Below the pieces are notes generated by a model. The model was not told where the DNA came from. It saw only the letters and a list, made by a program, of their open reading frames with translations, and ran no database searches. From Chrysomallon squamiferum (Eukaryota; Mollusca; Gastropoda; Neomphalida; Peltospiridae), in assembly GCA_012295275.1 (NCBI GenBank), contig CM022668.1, positions 8,676,818 to 8,691,817 of the forward strand: a stretch of 15,000 bases of DNA, read 5' to 3'. This document shows positions 1 through 9,211 of the stretch, piece by piece (position 1 is the stretch's first letter; every line of letters starts with the position of its first letter). Both the position numbers and the translations under genes were made by a program.

Positions 1-450
1 AACTTAAGTGTTCACTGCTTTATTTTCTCTGAAAACACAGAACGTACAGACATACAGAAACATACAGCCAGATACACACACAAACGCACAAACACACATA
101 TTAATAAAAAAAAAAAACACTTAATCTCTTTTTTATAGCGCCATCCAGCCACATTTAATAAATGAAAAACAAATAAACTCACACTCCAACAAATTAACAA
201 ATAAATTACTTCACAAAAATACTTATTTCATAAAAGTTACCTATTACGTAATTATTCGGAAACATCTAAGAGAAAAACGATAGCTTTAGGCGCCGTTATT
301 GAAAAAATAAAAAAATAAAAAAATAAAAACAAAACGAAAATAACAAACAATCTTTATGTCACGGTATATTCTACAAAAATCAGAATATAGCAAATCAGTT
401 GACAAATCATATGAAAATTGTAAACATCATGTTATTTTGAATGATAAAAA
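1..450. other. AT-rich intergenic spacer
   Basis: No gene is seen. The stretch holds short A-runs and AC-rich patches (about 60-105), and a run of TAAAAAA-type repeats at about 305-335. Open frames are short and AT-driven. Confidence 0.7.
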
Positions 451-457
451 AATAATA

Positions 458-507
<50 letters not shown>

Positions 508-537
508 TAAAAAATATTAATAATAATAATAATAATG

Positions 538-580
<43 letters not shown>

Positions 581-603
581 TAATTAATTAATTAATTAAT
601 TAA
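450..603. repeat. (AAT)n microsatellite followed by (TTAA)n
   Basis: Imperfect AAT/TAA triplets run from about 451 to 575, broken by short A-rich interruptions. They pass directly into a TTAA tetranucleotide tract at about 578-603. The TTAA tract is self-complementary. Confidence 0.9.
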
Positions 604-898
604 ATCCCAACAACAAATAATAATAGCTATAAAATTGTCTGAGCATTCCACTTAAATTACACTACAGATGTATCGCAGAGGTTTGCCGCTATCGAGTTTC
701 GTAGTCGTGTGGACCTGCAGGGTCAGTCGTGGTGTTTTAGTCACACCCCACAGCATAATTACACGACCTCAACCCCGAGTCGTTACAGATATCAAACAAA
801 AATAGAGCGACAGAGAGAGAGAGAGAGAAAAAAATTGAATTTATGTTTCAGTTAAGCCATCACGAAATGGGTTATACTGTTAAACCCCAGTTAACAAT
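604..898. other. Unique, less AT-rich spacer with a possible hairpin
   Basis: This is one of the few GC-balanced patches in the left part of the window (about 665-785). GTCGTGT at 704-710 is complementary to ACACGAC at 761-767. Inside that loop GGTGT (731-735) can pair with ACACC (743-747). A short GA-rich run lies at 810-829. No coding frame or recognised RNA family is seen, so a decayed short interspersed repeat is possible but unsupported. Confidence 0.4.
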
Positions 899-946
899 TA
901 ATAATAATAATAATAATAATAACAATTAATAATAATAATAATAATA

Positions 947-996
<50 letters not shown>

Positions 997-1000
997 CAAC
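899..1000. repeat. (TAA)n microsatellite
   Basis: Near-continuous AAT/TAA triplets at 899-995, interrupted once by AACAATT, followed by AAC-type triplets to about 1035. Confidence 0.9.
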
Positions 1001-1803
1001 AACAACATTAACAACAACAATAACAACAACAACAATCATATTAATAATAATAATTAGAATAACTACATCATTAAACGTCGGTACTATTTGAAGTCATATT
1101 CAAAATTAATTTGTCATAACCTGGTTTCTTAATCGTTTTTCTATACAGTTCGGGAGTGTGTGTGTGTGTGTGTGCATGTCGCTTTTTTGATATTTAGTTA
1201 AAACAGATACTGCATTAAGGGTCACCAAAGCTACGTCAATATGTACACGTTGCTAGCAGTAAAATGATTTCTTTAATAAAGTCAGGTCATTAATTATGTA
1301 TGGAATTTTAAGGAAAAAAGAAAGAGAGAGAAAAAAGAAATGAACAACCCTTTTATTCATAATAATAATTTTAAAATAATATAAAAAGATATAATAAAAT
1401 AAATCAAAACGAAAAAAGTAAATAAATAAATAACAAATAAATAAAGAAGTTAGTAAATAAATAAATAAATAAATAAATTCAGTTGATGATGTCCTGATTA
1501 TGATGACTTTGATGCTGTTATGCTGACGCTGATGATGATGATAAAAATAAAATAAAAACTTTCATTTTTTCTACATAATTTTCTAATTGTTTCAATGGCA
1601 CAATAATAAGATTCATTTACTGTTTGTATTTACTGTATGGAATACATAACTACATAATCACCTAATTAATATTATTGTAACTGCTTTTTATAATTGATAC
1701 CGTTTTTGTTAATTTTGTTATTACTGTTCTAGTGTTGGGATTATTGTTATTGTTTGTTCTTTTTTCTTTCAATATTGTAGATTTGTATTTTTTCTTCTTC
1801 TTT
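1001..1803. other. AT-rich spacer with minor simple repeats
   Basis: The stretch contains a (GT)n run at about 1155-1174, a (TAAA)n run at about 1416-1478 and GATGAT-type triplets near 1485-1541. From about 1680 to 1860 it is T-rich on the plus strand. No gene is supported; the open frames here follow base composition. Confidence 0.6.
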
Positions 1804-2017
1804 CTATCGCTTATTTGGTTTAATTTTCTTGTTGGTACTTTTGTTTTTGCTGCTATAATTGTTGTTGCTGTTAGCCTGCAACCAGGATGGATTTGGATCA
1901 TAGTTAAACATTAAAAAATCTGTCGCATAAAGAGTTTTTAACTTTGAAATAATTTCTGCAGGTACTGATCTAAACGCTTCCGATAAAAAATGTTGTCTTT
2001 GTTGTTTCACTTGATCT
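1804..2017 (-). CDS. Possible terminal exon of a carbohydrate-sulfotransferase-like protein (Sulfotransfer_2-like C-terminus), partial
   Basis: Seen: on the minus strand an open frame carries FRSVPAEIISKL and then LYATDFLMFNYDP before a low-complexity Asn/Lys tail and a stop at 1804-1806. Known: Golgi carbohydrate sulfotransferases of the CHST8-14 type end with a helix followed by an L-Y-x-x-D-F-x-M-F-x-Y motif, which this matches well in order and spacing. They transfer sulfate from PAPS to glycan hydroxyls. The catalytic PAPS-binding P-loop would lie upstream and is not seen in the window. A good 3' splice site (CCTCTCTGCAG) ends at 2018, so this could be a last exon starting at 2017 in phase 2. 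The frame stays open upstream only to a TGA at 2068-2070. The Asn/Lys tail after the motif is not typical and may be read-through into AT-rich DNA. Alternatives are a degenerate gene fragment or a chance match. Confidence 0.4.
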
Positions 2018-2575
2018 CTGCAGAGAGGATTTTCTCTGTATGTCTTATCAACTAAATCTGTGAACAGTCAAGCATTTATCTCTTTCAGTTTCTCGCTGGG
2101 TAATTGTTTATCCAGTGGCAGATATCCGTTTATTTGAAACGTTTTCCATAACAGAGTCGCAACTAGCTGTTCATCGACTTACAACAAGGCAACATTTTCA
2201 ATAACTGGAAATTATAATCAGTTAGCATCTTCATTTCGTGTTTTACGTGTGTCTGGTGGCTGTAGTTGCTGATCAAAGTATTTAGAGTTAATATTTTCTT
2301 AGTAATAGTAGCAGCGGTATTTATTTTCTTTCGTCCTGCTTCACTGCTAACACAATATCAGTGCAGACAATTCAAACAAGTGTGTAGACCCTTACTACAG
2401 AAGATTAGTATAGATTTTGAATGTTTGAGAGCTTCCAAATAACAAGGGAAAATCATAAAATAATAACTAAATTGGAATTGTATTTGTTGTCGATCCTAAA
2501 TGATAATTTTCTGTTCAACAGCTTCCAAAAATGTGTTGTCTTGTTGTTTATTCGATGTTTTTCTGATTGAAAAAA
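2018..2575. other. Unique intergenic or intronic spacer
   Basis: Moderately complex sequence with no convincing coding frame. If 1804-2017 is a true terminal exon, this would be its upstream intron. In-frame minus-strand stops, for example at 2068-2070, make an unspliced upstream extension unlikely. Confidence 0.4.
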
Positions 2576-2705
2576 AAGAAAAATAATAAATAAAAATTAA
2601 AAAAAATAGAAAAGAAAGAAAGAAAAATAAATAAAATCTAAATAAATAAATAAATAGATAAATAAATAAGTAAATAAGTAAGTAAATAAATAAATAAATA
2701 AGTTT
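2576..2705. repeat. (AAAT)n / (TAAG)n imperfect microsatellite
   Basis: A-rich tetranucleotide repeats, mainly AAATA and TAAA with TAAG variants at about 2660-2690, run nearly continuously through the interval. Confidence 0.8.
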
Positions 2706-2752
2706 AATTATAATTTTTGTTTTTAAATAAGCTGTTTTTATAGGTTAGAATG

Positions 2753-2850
2753 TATAAAAATATCAGGGTTTTCTGAGACAGTGAAAATGTAACGCCTGTG
2801 TTATAAAAATATAAGGAGTTTCTAAGACAGTGAGAATGTAAAATCTGTAT
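2753..2850. repeat. 49-bp tandem duplication, two diverged copies
   Basis: Copy 1 is 2753-2801 and copy 2 is 2802-2850. Both begin TATAAAAATAT, share the core AGACAGTGA-AATGTAA and end near CTGT-T. The copies differ by scattered substitutions with no obvious indel. A shorter, weaker third match may precede copy 1. Confidence 0.7.
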
Positions 2851-3439
2851 TATCACAAAGATTATCTACAGTTAAATAAATAATTGCTTTGTCAGTCTAT
2901 AATTGTTGATAATGAAAGCCACGCGGTTCAAAATTATAATGTTTCTAATCAAAAATACAAAAATAAATTGTAAATAATATCACGAGACAAGAACATATTT
3001 TTTTTCTTTCAAAATTGTTTTTGTTGTTGTTTAAAATATAATATATTATTAAAGAGACATTGCCGTCTACTCCTGCCGAATAGCCGCAAGTAATACGTTA
3101 TGTGCACCATCTCGTATACAGCAGAACTAATTTAGCAATATGTCAGAAACCAGCCTCAAACTACAGGCTTTCCGCTCCAGTAGTTCTTTAATTCTCTGCA
3201 TAGAAACTTGTTTGTATTCCCAGTGGTAGTTAGATTGACAAAACAGGTGGCTTTAAAATAAATCTATTGTCATTGTTAGTGCATGCATGCATACACATAT
3301 TTACATATGTAGGTGTATACATATCTTTCTGTGTATATTACATGTATGTATTAATGTATATTTGTATGTATGTATGTATGTATGTTTTTATCTATGTACG
3401 TATTACATGCACAAAAAATAAGTATGTGCGTGTGCATGT

Positions 3440-3440
<1 letters not shown>
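2851..3440. other. AT-rich spacer with (TATG)n
   Basis: No gene is seen. The patch at about 3058-3200 is more complex and GC-balanced but has no sustained open frame. A TATG tetranucleotide run sits at about 3356-3384, leading into the TG tract that follows. Confidence 0.5.
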
Positions 3441-3441
<1 letters not shown>

Positions 3442-3474
<33 letters not shown>

Positions 3475-3476
3475 TA

Positions 3477-3532
<56 letters not shown>
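3442..3532. repeat. (TG)n microsatellite
   Basis: Almost pure TG dinucleotides with two short interruptions (AATGTA at about 3471 and a TA at 3501). Long alternating purine-pyrimidine tracts of this type can adopt Z-DNA. Confidence 0.95.
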
Positions 3533-3536
<4 letters not shown>

Positions 3537-4167
3537 AATGCAAGGTAATTTAACAAGAGATTACGATCTGGTAAATCTTCCGTAAGTTCAGGATGCACTT
3601 ACAATTGTTTTATATGATACGATCATGGCAAATTAAACTTTTATTTTTTTTAAACATTTTACTCATACATATTTTGTATCACTAAGTTAACAAACTATTC
3701 TAAAATTTAAATAAATATATTCTTCATCTACCATTTGTATTTACAAATTCAATAAATATGTCTTATTTAATAACTCAAAGACAAAAAACAAAAACAAACC
3801 AAACAAAAAAAAAAAAAAAAAAAAAAAAAAACAACAACAAAAAAAACCCCACCAAAAACAACAACAATAATTAATTAGTAATTAATAATAAAAAACGTAT
3901 TATATAAATATATGTAGGTTCCGTTTCATTATTTTATTTCAATATATGCACTGAGTTTATTTCATACATATAAATTATTTTCGAAAGGTTTAAATATTAA
4001 AACTTAAAACATCATTTAAAATATTTTCAGAAACCGAAAGTTTCATTTTAATTCATGTTATTGTTTTGTATTTTTTAACTATTTTTCTTTGAGCAACTTT
4101 CCCGTTAGTAAAAACCTCTAACGTAGGACTGATAGTGAGGGAACGGATTACAGTTTCCTACCGGAGT
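3533..4167. other. AT-rich spacer with poly(A) tract
   Basis: A homopolymeric A-run lies at about 3806-3830, followed by CAA/AAC-rich sequence to about 3870. No gene is seen. The end of the interval (4110-4167) is the unique left flank of the minisatellite. Confidence 0.5.
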
Positions 4168-5105
4168 GACGACTGTACCCCAGACCACTGTACCCCAGAC
4201 GACTGTACCCCAGACGACTGTACCCCAGACCACTGTACCCCAGACCACTGTACACCAGACCACTGTACCCCAGACCACTGTACACCAGACTACTGTACCC
4301 CAGACCGCTGTACCCCAGACCACTGTACCCCAGACCGCTGTACCCCAGACCACTGTACACCAGATCACTGTACACCAGACCACTGTACACCAGACCACTG
4401 TACCCCAGACCGCTGTACCCCAGACCACTGTACCCCAGACCACTGTACCCCAGACCGCTGTACCCCAGACCACTGTACCCCAGACCGCTGTACCCCAGAC
4501 CACTGTACCCCAGACCACTGTACCCCAGACCGCTGTACCCCAGACCACTGTACCCCAGACCACTGTACCCCAGACCACTGTACCCCAGACCGCTGTACCC
4601 CAGACCGCTGTACCCCAGACCACTGTACCCCAGACCGCTGTACCCCAGACCACTGTACCCCAGACCACTGTACCCCAGACCGCTGTACCCCAGACCGCTG
4701 TACCCCAGACCACTGTACCCCAGACCACTGTACCTGCCCAGACCACTGTACCCCAGACCACTGTACCCCAGACCGCTGTACCCCAGACCACTGTACCCCA
4801 GACCACTGTACACCAGACCACTGTACCCAGACCGCTGTACCCCAGACCGCTGTACCCCAGACCACTGTACCCCAGACCACTGTACACCAGACCACTGTAC
4901 CCAGACCACTGTACCCCAGACCGCTGTACCCCAGACCACTGTACCCAGACCACTGTACCCCAGACCGCTGTACCCCAGACCACTGTACACCAGACCACTG
5001 TATCCCAGACCACTGTACCCCAGACCACTGTACCCCAGACCACTGTACCCCAGACCACTGTACCCAGACCACTGTACCCCAGACCGCTGTACCCCAGACC
5101 ACTGT
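4168..5105. repeat. 15-bp GC-rich minisatellite, about 62 copies
   Basis: The consensus unit is GACCACTGTACCCCA. Common variants change CCACTG to CCGCTG and TACCCC to TACACC. At least four units are 14 bp (TACCCA, at about 4826, 4899, 4942 and 5062) and one near 4733 carries a 3-bp insertion (CTGTACCTGCCC). The unit length is divisible by three and the consensus has no stop codon in any of the six frames, so long open frames appear on both strands; repeats such as DHCTP, TTVPQ, YSGLG and TVVWG are by-products. The 14-bp units shift those frames without closing them, which argues against selection for one frame. The minus strand carries GGGG runs and GTGG in every unit. The array is much more GC-rich than its flanks. 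Confidence 0.97.
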
Positions 5106-5190
5106 GTCTTGACACATAAAAATTAAATTTAAAGTGAATTAATACGTGTACATTTTATCTATCTCTCCATTTTACATACATTATCATCCA
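5106..5190. other. Right flank of the minisatellite
   Basis: Short AT-rich unique sequence between the minisatellite and the next microsatellite; nothing recognisable. Confidence 0.5.
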
Positions 5191-5210
5191 TATCATCATC
5201 ATCATCATCA

Positions 5211-5241
<31 letters not shown>

Positions 5242-5280
5242 AACATATTTATATAGCATCCTAATGGTGATTTACAGTTT
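5191..5280. repeat. (ATC)n-(ATT)n microsatellite with TTTATATAGC tail, possible dispersed-element end
   Basis: ATC triplets (5191-5213) pass into ATT triplets (to about 5240). They are followed directly by ATATTTATATAGCATCC and, 15 bp later, TTTACAG. A triplet microsatellite joined to a TTTATATAGC block recurs in many invertebrate genomes and often marks the end of a dispersed non-autonomous repeat. The microsatellite is certain; assigning it to an element is inference. Confidence 0.5.
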
Positions 5281-6086
5281 TATGAGAAAATGGATATACT
5301 CATATTAAAAAGAATATGAACATAATGGTGAACGTAACAATACGGGTAGAGATAATTGAGGAGCTTTCCAAAAGTGTTTAACGTAATTAATAGACTAAAC
5401 TGAATATTGCAAAATTGGAGAACACGTAATTATACATCAGCAAAATGATTTTGAACGAAACGGGTCGTTGGTAATATTATTAAAGTATTTACATGGGAGT
5501 GAGTAGTTTGTTGACCCATTAATATATTAATATATTAATCCATTACAATGCTTCAGTCGTCACCTCACAAGTTAAATCTCGAGTTCAAGCATCACTGGTC
5601 AGCTACTGACTAATTCTTCCGATCTTCCATAACTGAGCATAGCTTGACCGATATATTGCATTCACTTGTTGCTCCATATGATTTCTCAGACATGTATGGA
5701 GGCATCACATACAGTAGCTGATATGGAGTCAATATCGCACATAAATAAATAAACAAATACATACATATATACATACATACATAGATACTTACATACATAC
5801 ATACATACATGTATACATAAATACATAAACACATAAACACATAAACACATACATACATACATGTACACGCGTACGTACTTACAGGCAGACAGAGAAACAG
5901 AAACAAAAGTGATAAAGAAAGCTAATGAAACATCTACTGCATTTATTTATTTGATGGTTCTTTTGTTTGTTGGTATTATTTATTTTTATTACATTTGGTT
6001 TAGTTTTTTCCTGTTTTATTATTATCATTTTCATTTATTTATCTATTTATGTTACTGTTAATATTGATATTATTGCTTTTTCTATT
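5281..6086. other. Spacer upstream of gene A, with (ACAT)n
   Basis: No gene is supported. An ACAT-rich repeat covers about 5755-5865. An ATATTA repeat sits at about 5520-5540. The region 5545-5740 is more complex but its open frames are short. T-rich sequence (5940-6080) leads up to the promoter region of gene A. Confidence 0.5.
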
Positions 6087-6171
6087 CACGTGGCGGTTGA
6101 CTGACGTGGCTGTGTAAACTACTGGTTAGCTGTCAGCTCTCTGTTTCTACTTCAACACCAGAACAAGTAAT
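6087..6171 (+). promoter_or_regulatory. Proximal promoter and 5' UTR of gene A
   Basis: The 64 bp before the start codon (6108-6171) align without gaps to the 64 bp before gene B (12811-12874), at about 52 of 64 identical positions. The position of the TATA box in gene B is TGTAAA here (6113-6118), a weaker match. Just upstream, outside the conserved block, are a palindromic E-box CACGTG (6087-6092) and TGACGTGG (6102-6109). The latter matches the consensus of the unfolded-protein-response element bound by ATF6/XBP1-type factors. The start codon context has A at -3. Transcription start is not determined. Confidence 0.6.
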
Positions 6172-7259
6172 ATGAAGACTCTCATCTTCGTCGCCGTTGT
6201 TGTGGTAGTATGCTGTGTTTTAGCAGATGCCAACCCAATGTCGAATGCAAAAAGAGAAATTCTTGAAAAAAGAGAAAATAGAGGTTGGTTTTCGCATAAC
6301 TTTCAGTTCTTGTTTAATAGGTATGAAAGTTATACATGTAGTAGTAATAGTGTTAGAAATAATACCGATCCTAGCAGTAGCAAAATTAGCAATAGCAACA
6401 CAGAGATGTATGTAGTTCGGTAGCAGAGGTAGTCTTAATACTATTAGCAGCAACAGTAGTGTAGTCTGTAGTCCTAGTAGTGATACAAATCGTACTAATA
6501 TAGGGAGTATAGGAATAAAGCAGTATCAAGGGTAATGTTATTAATAGTTGTAGTAGCAGTAGTAGTAGTAATTGTTGTTATTGTTTTTGTAGTAGTGGCA
6601 GTAACAGTCTCAGTAATTACAACAGGCGTAATAACAGAAGCAGCGATGTAGTAGTAGTAGTAGTAGTAGTAATAGTAGATATATTTATAGTGCTAGTATT
6701 GGTAGTAGTAGTAGAAACAGCAGTTGTAGAAGTAATAATAACAATGTCAATAAATAAATAAATAATAATAACAGTAATAATGATAATAATAATAATAATA
6801 TGATCATCATCATCATCATCATGACGATGATGCACATTATAATGATGGTAAATATCATAACTGTTTGCTTTAAAGTTTGGAAAACTGAAAGCTGCATCTC
6901 GTACTAACTGAAGTTATTTTCAGACTGTCTGAGGAGTGTGTATCGCACGTACTGCACGTACTCGGAAGGCGAGTGCTATGTCAGTGGAGGAGACGTAACC
7001 ACTCAGTACGACTGCTACAACGGAAATGTGTGCTGCATTTGTAAGTAGCAATACGAGATCGTCAGTAACAAAATCAATGGATAAACAGATATTATTTAAA
7101 AAATATTAACTAATTTTAATCATGATCTTGATGATGATAATGATAATATTAATAATATTACTACTAATGATGATGATGATGACGATATTATTAATACTAC
7201 TACTACTAATGATTATTTATTACTTTGTTTTTATTATTTGTATCTGTGTATGTGTACAT

Positions 7260-7346
<87 letters not shown>

Positions 7347-7394
7347 GAGATATATCTGTATATATATATATATATTTTTTTTTTAGTTACATGA
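6172..7394 (+). CDS. Gene A: small secreted six-cysteine peptide precursor (defensin-like framework), three exons
   Basis: The coding exons are 6172-6283, 6924-7040 and 7387-7394, giving 78 residues. Residues 1-20 form a signal peptide (MKTLIF, a run of valines, then A-D-A with likely cleavage before N21-P22). A short pro-region follows with Lys-Arg pairs at 27-28 and 33-34, which could be cut by furin-type convertases in the secretory pathway. The mature domain (38-76) has cysteines at 39, 48, 55, 68, 74 and 75, spaced x8, x6, x12, x5, x0. It also has a Gly-Gly at 59-60 and YDC-NGN before the CC pair. Both introns are phase 1, so exon 2 is a symmetrical module carrying the whole domain. Intron 1 begins GTTGGT (weak) and ends TTTTCAG, with a perfect TACTAAC branch-point sequence at 6902-6908. 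Intron 2 begins GTAAGT and ends after a T-run. If intron 2 is retained, the frame ends at 7046-7048 and gains a seventh cysteine. The domain is acidic (about -3), unlike classical cationic defensins. Function is unknown; secreted immune, venom or signalling roles are all possible. The paralog at 11500-12810 supports the model strongly. Confidence 0.85.
6284..6923 (+). other. Intron 1 of gene A
   Basis: A 640-bp phase-1 intron. It is rich in TAG/GTA triplets (about 6540-6715), followed by AAT and ATC runs (6740-6825). The first 30 or so bases resemble the start of intron 1 of gene B (shared TTTCAGTTCT), after which similarity fades. Reading past the donor stays open to a stop at 6421-6423, but that extension loses the conserved cysteine domain. 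Confidence 0.75.
7041..7386 (+). other. Intron 2 of gene A, dominated by microsatellites
   Basis: A 346-bp phase-1 intron. It contains GAT/ATT triplets (7122-7215), a pure 82-bp (CT)n tract at 7262-7343, a short (TA)n run at about 7357-7375 and a T-run ending TTTTAG at 7386. The CT, TA and T tracts together make up the whole pyrimidine-rich region before the terminal exon. Confidence 0.75.
7262..7343. repeat. (CT)41 microsatellite
   Basis: An uninterrupted CT dinucleotide tract of 82 bp inside intron 2 of gene A, about 40 bp from the inferred 3' splice site. Confidence 0.97.
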
Positions 7395-7439
7395 ACATCT
7401 CCAAAAATTTAGTTTTCTGTCTTCAAACAGATTTTCTTT

Positions 7440-7445
7440 AATAAA
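7440..7445 (+). promoter_or_regulatory. Poly(A) signal of gene A
   Basis: AATAAA lies 45 bp after the inferred stop codon, with T- and GT-rich sequence downstream (7457-7500). The 3' UTR just before it (CTTCAAACAG then TCTTTAATAAA) aligns with that of gene B, where CTTCAAACTG precedes TCTTTTAAAATAAA. This supports homologous transcript ends and hence the terminal-exon choice. Confidence 0.75.
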
Positions 7446-8529
7446 TTATTTTAAAAGTTTCTTCTTTTACGTGTTTTTATTTTAATTTTATTATTTGTGT
7501 TTTAACTCTGTATATCTATGTGCATTTCCGAGACGAAACAGAAACCCGCATTTGTGCTTCCCTTTTCCAATTTTATTTTTTATTTGTTTGTTTATTTGTT
7601 CGTTTCTGGCAGTTCTGAAGCAGAGCATATTAAGAAGTTATAGCATTGTATATGACATCGATATTACCTACACTTTAAATTAAAATTTCGTAAATCATCG
7701 AGGTATGGATCTCATTTATTTATTTTTTAGTTTAATTTTTTAGTTTATTTTGGATTGGTTTTTTCTTTATGAACTATGCATATTCGAAAATAAATTTTAT
7801 TACTAGTTTAAATATTTTTAGAGCACTGACGTTTTTTATTTAATTTTACACACACACACAGTCAGACCCTGAGACACGTGTTAGTATCCTTAATTCCACT
7901 GCTGTAAATGTCTGTTTCATTGCCTTCGTAACTGAGATAATAACAATTAAAAAAATAGCAATATAAAACAGTTTGTCATCATTGCCTGCTTTGGGATATG
8001 CCAAATATCTGCCAAGTGAAAGCTCGTGAGAAAGTAAAGATATGAAAAGAGAAATTTAGAATTTAACCTTAACGATAGGTTTATAGATATCTGTCTAATG
8101 TTTCTTTACCATTACGAAGAGTTGGCAAAGTTTCCATACTGATAACAGTGACTTCTCTGGCTATTTTGATTATAATATTGATGCTATTCAACTGCAACAA
8201 TAAAATAAATAAACTTAACTGTTTCGATAATTCAGGTAATTGTGGCTGTTCCATTACTTATGATAATGATAGTAGTAGTAGTACGAGTCGTAATAGTAGT
8301 AGTAGTTATTGTTGAGTAGTACTACTAGTAGTAATAGTTGTAGTAGTAATTGTAGAAGCAGTAATAGTTGTAGTTATAGTAATATAGTAGAAGTAGTAAA
8401 CAAATCGCAGTAGTGTTTCCACTAACGGTACTAGCAGTAGTAGAAGCAGTAGTATAACAGCAACTGCTAATAATAAATACTTCTTCTGTTTGCTGGATTC
8501 TTTCTTGTTTTTTGGTAGGTTTTTCTTGA

Positions 8530-8581
<52 letters not shown>

Positions 8582-8845
8582 GTTATAATTATGATCATCA
8601 TCATCATCATTATTATTATTATTTAAAAAAATAATAATACAAAAATAAAGTTTCGCGTTTTCTTCACCTGTCCTCTTGGGGAATGGAACTGTACGCGCTA
8701 TCTCAAAAATATGTATTTAAAATTATTACAATAATATACCAGACAACTTGTGAATTTTCAATTACTGAATGTCAATCACTTTTGGACGTCCGCTTCTCAA
8801 TCTCTGTGTGTCTGCACAGTCCTGCTGTAAGGTAGTGTCAGTATT
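7446..8845. other. Intergenic spacer between the convergent genes, left part
   Basis: No gene is supported. The stretch has T-rich AT sequence, GTA/TAG triplets at 8265-8460, and (ATT)n at about 8530-8581 with ATC and ATT triplets to about 8622. Unique patches at about 7850-8160 and 8640-8830 show no sustained coding frame and no sign of a further copy of the peptide exons. Confidence 0.5.

Positions 8846-9208
<363 letters not shown>

Positions 9209-9211
<3 letters not shown>

Noticed and set aside
3267-3533. Cys/Val and Tyr/Met-rich frame
   Set aside because: Follows TATG and TG microsatellites; composition only.
4105-5119. Long open frames on both strands (up to 336 codons) across the 15-bp array
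   Set aside because: The repeat unit has no stop in any frame, so open length is automatic. Frames interconvert at 14-bp units without any sign of selection, and no splice or regulatory context is seen.
5545-5610. Possible tRNA-derived repeat (B-box-like GAGTTCAAGCATC)
   Set aside because: The match to the B-box consensus is weak, and I found no A-box at the right spacing and no cloverleaf.
6284-6423. Continuation of gene A exon 1 as a single-exon 83-codon gene
   Set aside because: It lacks the conserved cysteine domain, and the paralog reading at the same point stops after 11 codons. The two-gene comparison places the exon end at 6283.
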